Origin: Mucor racemosus
Taxonomy: Eukaryota; Mucoromycota; Mucoromycetes; Mucorales; Mucoraceae
DNA length: 64,000 nucleotides
Assembly (NCBI GenBank): GCA_027405735.1
Contig: JAPEHQ010000009.1
Span: 1,302,001-1,366,000 of the forward strand
Reading direction: 5' to 3'
The position numbers and the translations under genes are program-made. Below, piece by piece: positions 58,051-64,000 of this stretch. How positions within the stretch are numbered: the first letter of the stretch is position 1; every line of letters starts with the position of its first letter. Below the pieces are notes generated by a model, which saw only the letters and a program-made list of their open reading frames with translations, was not told where the DNA came from and did not search any database.

Positions 58051-60828
58051 AAAATGTACATGCTATTCGTTTAATTCTGAAATATATATCCATCTCTGTA
58101 TTCAAATGTATGTTGGTATTTTTTATTCGAAAAAGGTTTTCTTATAAAATGTTTTCATATTATGGGTATATTTGAATTTTAGACAAAATTATTATTATTT
58201 GAAATTTACCTAGGTGCAAGCAAACATTTCAATGCTTACAGCATTTACTATACCACTAAAATATATGGACGCATTGCCTATAGGAAATACAATGTAATAC
58301 ACCTTGAATTTGCAGTGTTCATTTTATTTATTACATCTTAATTATATAATACATTAACTGATGAGCTCTTTTTTTGATACACCAGTATCCAGTAAGTATT
58401 AGATATAGTAAAATTGAAAGAGCAGTAACTTAAATATTAATAGCTCTAGATAAATAAGACAATGATTCAATCGATTTCTATTCAATTGTACTGTTGTAGC
58501 ACCTTGGCCGACTGAAAAAACCAATTTACAATTGGGAGTTTATGAATACATAAAATCTTATTGATTGAAAGGATAATAATAAAAACTAGTAACGTTTATC
58601 ATAGAGAACGTAGGCTTTATTACTAGAAAAAGTAATGGTAAAAGCAAGAACCAAGAGCTTCTAGGTCTTGGTTATAAACTATTAATAAGAATTACGTTAG
58701 AAATGGAATTGACTCCAAAAATGGCTGTTTAATATCCTCGAAAACCAGCAGCAATAATAACAAATTACCAACAATTAAATGTTTTGTGCAAAGGATATAA
58801 TGATATGCTTTTAGATTATTCGAAGTAAAGTATGTCTTAGTAAAGATGATGGTGTTTTCATTTAATATTTTAATTTCAAAGTTACTTATAATTGCGCAAA
58901 TTTAATATGAAATTTTAAAGTCGAAATGTTGTTGAGGTGTTTGGGAATTTCATTAAGTTAAAATTAGTTTATTCTTCTGGATTACTGATTGAACAATAAC
59001 GACTTCATGCTTGTCATATTAACGAGTTGTTCTTGGAAACATAAGCTATAAAACTACTTTGATCTATCTGAATTTTATAATACTTTTCATTTTTAAATTT
59101 TTCTTGGTGGCTGCTGTTTGAACTTCGATAAACATTTAGATAGATAACGTAAACAAGTGTCTATTGAAAATGTTGGGCGAGTGTTACTAATAATATTAAG
59201 TTGACCAATATGTTAAAGTTTGTCAGGTTCATAACTGTAACTTGGATAATGTCCTTGAATTGTGATTGTCTCCATACAATTCCGATACATGTGTTGAATA
59301 ACGCATAAACGTACCATTTTAGGAATGCTAGTGGTACTGTAAAACCTTACCGAAAAAACAATGCCCACTATTTTAGTAGGTCTATTACCAAATGACTGTA
59401 ACTAAAAAAGTTTAATTACAGAATGCTAAACAAACTCTTCTTGGCTTCTCAGTGTAAATATATTACAATGATACTAACAGGAACAACTACGAGGAAGTGA
59501 GAGTTCTTATGTTCCCAAAAGAAAACGATAACGAATCGAGAAAATAGCATCTCAGAGACGTTGTAAATCATTGTTCAGATGATTTACCAGCAATGTTGCA
59601 ACACCCACGGGATGACCTACAAGGAAAGCTGTATCACCCTACGGATGAACTACAACTAACACGACATTACCGAACGTTCAAAGAACTCTTTTTGGTTTCT
59701 CAATGCAATACATTGCAATGATACTGACAGATAAAGTACAAGTAAGAGCTCACCTGTTCCCAAATGAGAAGATGTAGAAATTCATCATTTCATAGATTAA
59801 CTGCGGACTACTACGCATTATGAAACAAAAAGAGAAAAAGACCACATAAGAAGAAATCCAAATGACTACACTTGGTATATAAATATGTTAGCAAGAGTAA
59901 ATAATTTAAAATGTTTCAAAATACTTTTCCTGAATGACAATCATTAATTTTTGCGATTTGAATGTTGTTTTTTGCTGCGAACTGCATAAAAAGTAAAAGA
60001 AGCGAGGTGAAAAAAACTGCGGTTGCTGTTATGTAATAAAATGTTTTGGTTGAGGTCATCTTCTGGTGAGCTTTAATTAAAAGCGGTCCTTCTTGTAGTA
60101 TGCATATATCAACAGAGAAAGCTCATTATGGTTGAATTGGATACCTATCTACGTACATTAATACTGTTTGATTTCGTAGTATTTTTAGTATCTAAAATCG
60201 TTAAAACATCCATGGGATAATCCAGAAGTTGTCAAATTGGTATTAATTTGGTATAATCTATGCTATGCATTTTTGCTTATCTTTTCCATACTAATTTTTT
60301 TATACCATTATTCTATTAATATCGCCCCAAAAAAGTAATTTTATCGAATTATCAGAAAGCGCACAAAGAATCTAAATAACAGGGGCTAAATTAACCCAAT
60401 AAATGAATAGAGATAATAGTTGTAAATTATCCAATAAAGTAGTATCATATGGATGATATAACTTAATACAGACATAAAGACCAGTAATAAGCAAATATGT
60501 ATTGAAATCAAAGGAACACTTCTAGCAAATAGAATTATGTTTTACTCATATAAACGCCAATAGATGTGGTATATTTTAGCTGAAAACGTTATAATACAGT
60601 GGTATGTGGTAATATAGCCAAAATAAACAAATAGAAAAATTTAGAAATATAGAGAGCCAATAGAAAATAGAAAGTATCAAATGTTGAGTAAAATATTGGA
60701 GTATGCATGTAATAATATGCGAGTTTTAGCATCGCATTCCGCAAGGTAATATAAACGTATTACTACACCGTATTCTGTTGTAAGGTAATATACTATTTGT
60801 ATTACCACTACGGCCGACCTGTGCAGCC
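58051..60828. other. 2.8-kb block present only in R2 copy B
   Basis: Relative to region A, where the two flanks meet directly at about 21335, this segment is extra. It has no gene. It contains a diverged direct repeat (59410-59520 and 59655-59765) and at its right end a truncated R3 copy (about 60590-60827). No target duplication was found, so it may be an insertion in B or a deletion in A. Confidence 0.5.
59410..59765 (+). repeat. diverged direct repeat, unit about 245 bp
   Basis: 59410-59520 and 59655-59765 share the order CTCTTYTTGGYTTCTCA, ATTACAATGATACTRACAG-like, AAGTRAGAGYT and TGTTCCCAAA. Flanking both are GATGA-CTACAA-GAAAGC-like words. No coding frame. Confidence 0.55.
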
Positions 60829-62084
60829 AAGATGATTTCGTTGTGCCCAGATGGGCTGCACACTATAGCTTGAGCTGCTGTGCCAACTGAATATGGTTAA
60901 AAAGATAACAATATGCACATGGGTACAACAAAAGAAACTGCACACTAGCACAACGCTAAACCTGTTGTATGTGCAGAATTATAGATTCTGTCCGTGTGCA
61001 TGACATTAATCCCATGTGTGCATAATAGTAGAATTGCCCATAAGCATATCGTTATCCCTATTTGTGCATAATAATAGAATCTGACCATGAGCATAATAAG
61101 CTGATAGTATGGGCAAAAATTGGTTTGTACATAATAAGCATCGTGCCGTCTTCAAAATTCCATTGCATTTTCTACTGGAATGGGTTTTTAGATTACATCT
61201 GCTTTTATTAATATAGATTATAGATATTACAATTCAATAGATTGTTAATGTAGTAGAGCAATACATTCAATAGTCAATATACTTACATTATCATCATTTG
61301 TAAATATGTTTGTAGCTGTAATATTTGCAGCAACAATGGTTTTTGCTCGGGCATAAACTTAAATAGCACTTACTGCTTAAATTTATACCGCAAGACATGA
61401 GATTATTCTTCTTCTTATGTTTCTATATTATTTGAAATTTTATCACTTTTCTGGGACATTTCGTGAGTTTGTAACCAGTTCTAACTTTTGATTGAGTAGA
61501 TATAAATATCATTATTGCCTTCGATTTGATCTGGTAATCATCAAGAAATACGTCCAACAATACAGTAGTAACTAATAATATTTGATCTTAAAATGCGGTT
61601 AAATAAAAATATCAGTGTCTAATATAGGCTGATACATATAGAAAAACATTAGTCTCTTTTGTTAGCATGCGCATTGAGGTAAAAGAAAAGAATACCAGCG
61701 TTATAGTCTGATATGCCTTATCAAACGGTGAATTATATCCTTGGAATATGAAAACAAAAAGAGAGAAACAACACACGTAGAAAAGGGTTTTCAAGGCTTT
61801 ACATTATTTAGCACAACTAAAACCCTGCTAAATTGCTCATTTCAACCACCAATGTAAAAGCAGCATTATAGCGCATCAACCGTAAACTAAATAAACTAGG
61901 CAACATCTGTTATTATAGAAACATACATTCTTCTGCCAGAAAACCCGTCTTTTATACCATACATTCATTAAAACGTTGCAGAAGCGAGCCCGTAGAGCGA
62001 CACCATAATTGAGCATAACACGATCGAACGGCTAAATCTCTTATACTATGGTATATATCTAAGCTTTAAATGAAAATGCGTTTT

Positions 62085-62815
62085 TTTTTTTACTTTTCTT
62101 ATATTTAATCATGTACGGTCTGAAAATTTAGTTTTTATAGCGGACATTTTCGGGGATCATTTTATCCTTACCAACACTCATGATTTTGATCAAAAAACAG
62201 AAAAGTCAAATTTTGATACCAAAATCAACGTTTAAATATACTAAATTGTGAGAGAAAATTGTAGCCATAGATGATACGCATTTTATAAAAGCTTAATATT
62301 AAATGTTAATTAACGGAAATTTGTACTTTTGGCCTAAAAACGGTTTTTCGATTAAAGGATTTTCATGTTATATTTTGTAATAAAAATGTTTATTATTTTT
62401 TATTGAGCAAATAGAGCGCTAAATTCTGTATATGTGTATACTTTTTTTTTATATAATTGGTAGTAGAATCAACTCTAAATTTGAAAAACTAGAAATAAAA
62501 AATTAAAAAATGTCAAAATTGATGATCTGGACAAGAATAATTTTCTAAATTAATATTCCGCTTATAAGCCTTGGAAGTCTTATAAATAAGAGATTTTATA
62601 ATACTCCAAAACTTTTTCAAGAATTTACGATGATGTACCCACATGATTCAAGCTTATCACTGTAAATATTTATACATGTTAATATTGTGTGGTAGTTTAT
62701 TTGATGATAATATAGTCCTACTTTATAATTGTTGCGCTAAAAGTAATTTACATTGAGCTATTGAGCTTTAGTCTTACCTCTCCAATATCATAAAAATAAA
62801 AATGACCATCACTGG
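62085..62815 (-). repeat. macro-repeat R2, 0.72-kb repeat, copy 3
   Basis: Minus-strand match to 18907-19630 and to 23870-24044 plus 29915-30460. It is uninterrupted across the site where the chromovirus sits in copy 2, so it serves as an empty site. Confidence 0.75.
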
Positions 62816-62990
62816 AACTTATTGCCGCCTTTTTACCCTGTTTGTCCCTAGCTAATTTATTCAATGCTTTACCAGAAATAACCTAAGTACTTATAAATGG
62901 TTCCTCGGTATTTGCATTCGAATTCCATAAATTAAATTGACTGGTTCCACCTACAATAGTATCAAACGTATCATCAGCTCACCTTATGAT
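62778..62990 (-). pseudogene. dynein intermediate chain (WD40) fragment in R2 copy B, nearly intact frame
   Basis: One minus-strand frame reads TFDTIVGGTSQFNLWNSNAN, then TEEPFIST, a single TAG, VISGKALNKLARDKQGKKAA, then ISSSDGHFYFYDIGE, directly followed by a GTAAGA donor-like site. This follows the WD40 end of cytoplasmic dynein intermediate chains (G-G-LDLWNLN-TE-P, ALNKV-W, GSSDG-V-VYDIGE). Substitutions such as W to R after NKLA and Q to stop show decay. It is a gene fragment with an intron donor still recognisable, carried by the macro-repeat, not a working gene. Confidence 0.75.
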
Positions 62991-63980
62991 GCATATCAAT
63001 CTAAAATCAGAATTATTCCATTGTCATTGTTATAAGCTATGAAAAATTTAATTTTTACTAATACAGCAATTAAATAAAAACCAAGATAATACTAATAGTA
63101 TACAGTATGGTGAGTATTTAGCATCTAAGTAGTAGGTTTGATGAAGAAGTATGCGTTTAAATTCTTTTGAAACCCCTGAGTCAAACACAACATCTTGGTC
63201 CTGTAATTTCTATCCATCAAAATGTTGCGATTTCAACCTACACGATGAATGCACCTTTCATCAATCTTGACCTCGATATATATTGGGTATCAGTTTTTTA
63301 GCATTGTATTTTCTCTGATTCATTAATATCCGGTCATATTGAACGATAGTGAGCTAAACTACGATTTACTATTATACTATTGGTAATTTTTTGTTATTGT
63401 TACTTTAAAAACTTGATCCTATTATTATTATCATTGATTATAGTCTTCAAACTAATTGGTACAGTATATCATTTCGCATTGGTAGAAATTATACAATTGA
63501 TATCTGCATTTAACACTGATGGATTGGAAATTTGGTGCCTGTCTTTAGTTTGATGAATAATACGTACTTTGGTTATCCAGTATAATTTATAATTGTAGGT
63601 GTTTCTACTCCTAAAAACTGACTTTCCAAATGCAACTGCATCTGTTGAATATCACTTGAGTTTCTGTGCGTTGTAGCTCATGTTATACTAACTCCCATTT
63701 TGGTAAAAATTGCTTTACATTCATCCACATTCAATTTTTCTGTTATATAGCTTAATATTAGTGTACTAACCTTGAGCTTTGTCTATATCTCCTTCAAAAA
63801 TTGGCATTTTTTTCAGATGATGTCTACTACCAATTTCTGGAAAGCTCTAGTATTATTTCCAAAAAGAAAAAATACACCTTAATTTGCTGCATTTCCCAAA
63901 ATAGTAAAAAACTGACAAATACATGTTCACAAGTACGGGTGTTAAAATTGTTGACCAAAGGAGAGTGACAAGCTTAACGG

Positions 63981-63996
63981 GTAGCGCATGCGCTAC
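63981..63996. repeat. perfect 16-bp palindrome in R2 copy B
   Basis: Same GTAGCGCATGCGCTAC as at 22353-22368, with the same flanking bases, in the inverted macro-repeat copy. Confidence 0.8.
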
Positions 63997-64000
63997 AAAT

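Larger units (their letters stand above)
60829..64000 (-). repeat. macro-repeat R2, inverted copy B (runs off the window)
   Basis: Read on the minus strand, 64000-62816 matches 22349-23870 (without the R3 insertion), 62815-62085 matches the 0.72-kb direct repeat, and 62070-60829 matches 19640-21335 (without the 364-bp R4 insertion). The order right half - direct repeat - left half is the junction order of a tandem array or a circle. Overall identity looks about 80-90% by eye. It continues beyond base 64000. Confidence 0.75.

Overview
The window is nuclear DNA of a filamentous fungus. It is AT-rich. Most genes are split by GT-AG introns of about 50-75 nt, and the proteins are conserved fungal housekeeping types. 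The repeat types (a DDE transposase with the KTRAQT and LNPIEQFW motifs, a chromodomain Ty3/gypsy element) and the gene set suggest an early-diverging Mucoromycota/Mucorales genome. That placement is inference; there is no rRNA or other marker here to fix it. All exon coordinates were worked out by hand from splice signals and reading frame.

Gene-dense left arm (1-18.0 kb). An NFX1/FAP1-type zinc-finger protein is cut by the window edge. It is followed by a short protein with a Clr2-like silencing motif, a small cupin-like protein, the mismatch-repair ATPase MSH6 (11 exons), a membrane-anchored class-3 lipase, a small secreted protein, and a family-8 glycoside hydrolase.

Repeat island 1 (18.4-30.5 kb). 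It holds a macro-repeat whose about 0.72-kb segment occurs twice in direct orientation. The macro-repeat carries a decayed piece of a cytoplasmic dynein intermediate chain gene. It was hit by two small DNA elements (308 bp and 364 bp, each with a target duplication and an empty site elsewhere in the window). It was also hit very recently by a complete chromovirus (24045-29909; LTRs that read identically, 5-bp target duplication AGCAT, one open gag-pol frame of 1685 codons).

Central gene block (31.3-51.9 kb). In order: a CDF zinc transporter, a PP2A-like phosphatase, PEX14, the mRNA exporter MEX67 (apparently without its UBA tail), a two-part reading frame ending in a PHD finger with an in-frame TAA between the halves, ribosomal protein uL24/RPL26, a GPI-anchored Cys-rich protein, the tRNA methyltransferase TRM2, an EYDRR...THFF protein, and the GPN-loop GTPase GPN3. 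A dispersed 1-kb repeat lies at 40.1-41.2 kb.

Gene-poor right arm (51.9-64.0 kb). It holds a decayed IS630/Tc1-type transposon (55.8-57.9 kb) inside an inverted partial copy of the island-1 macro-repeat (57.7-58.05 and 60.8-64.0 kb), plus unexplained AT-rich DNA. Comparing the two macro-repeat copies defines most mobile-element boundaries by presence or absence, and shows the dynein fragment in one nearly intact reading frame at 62.8-63.0 kb.
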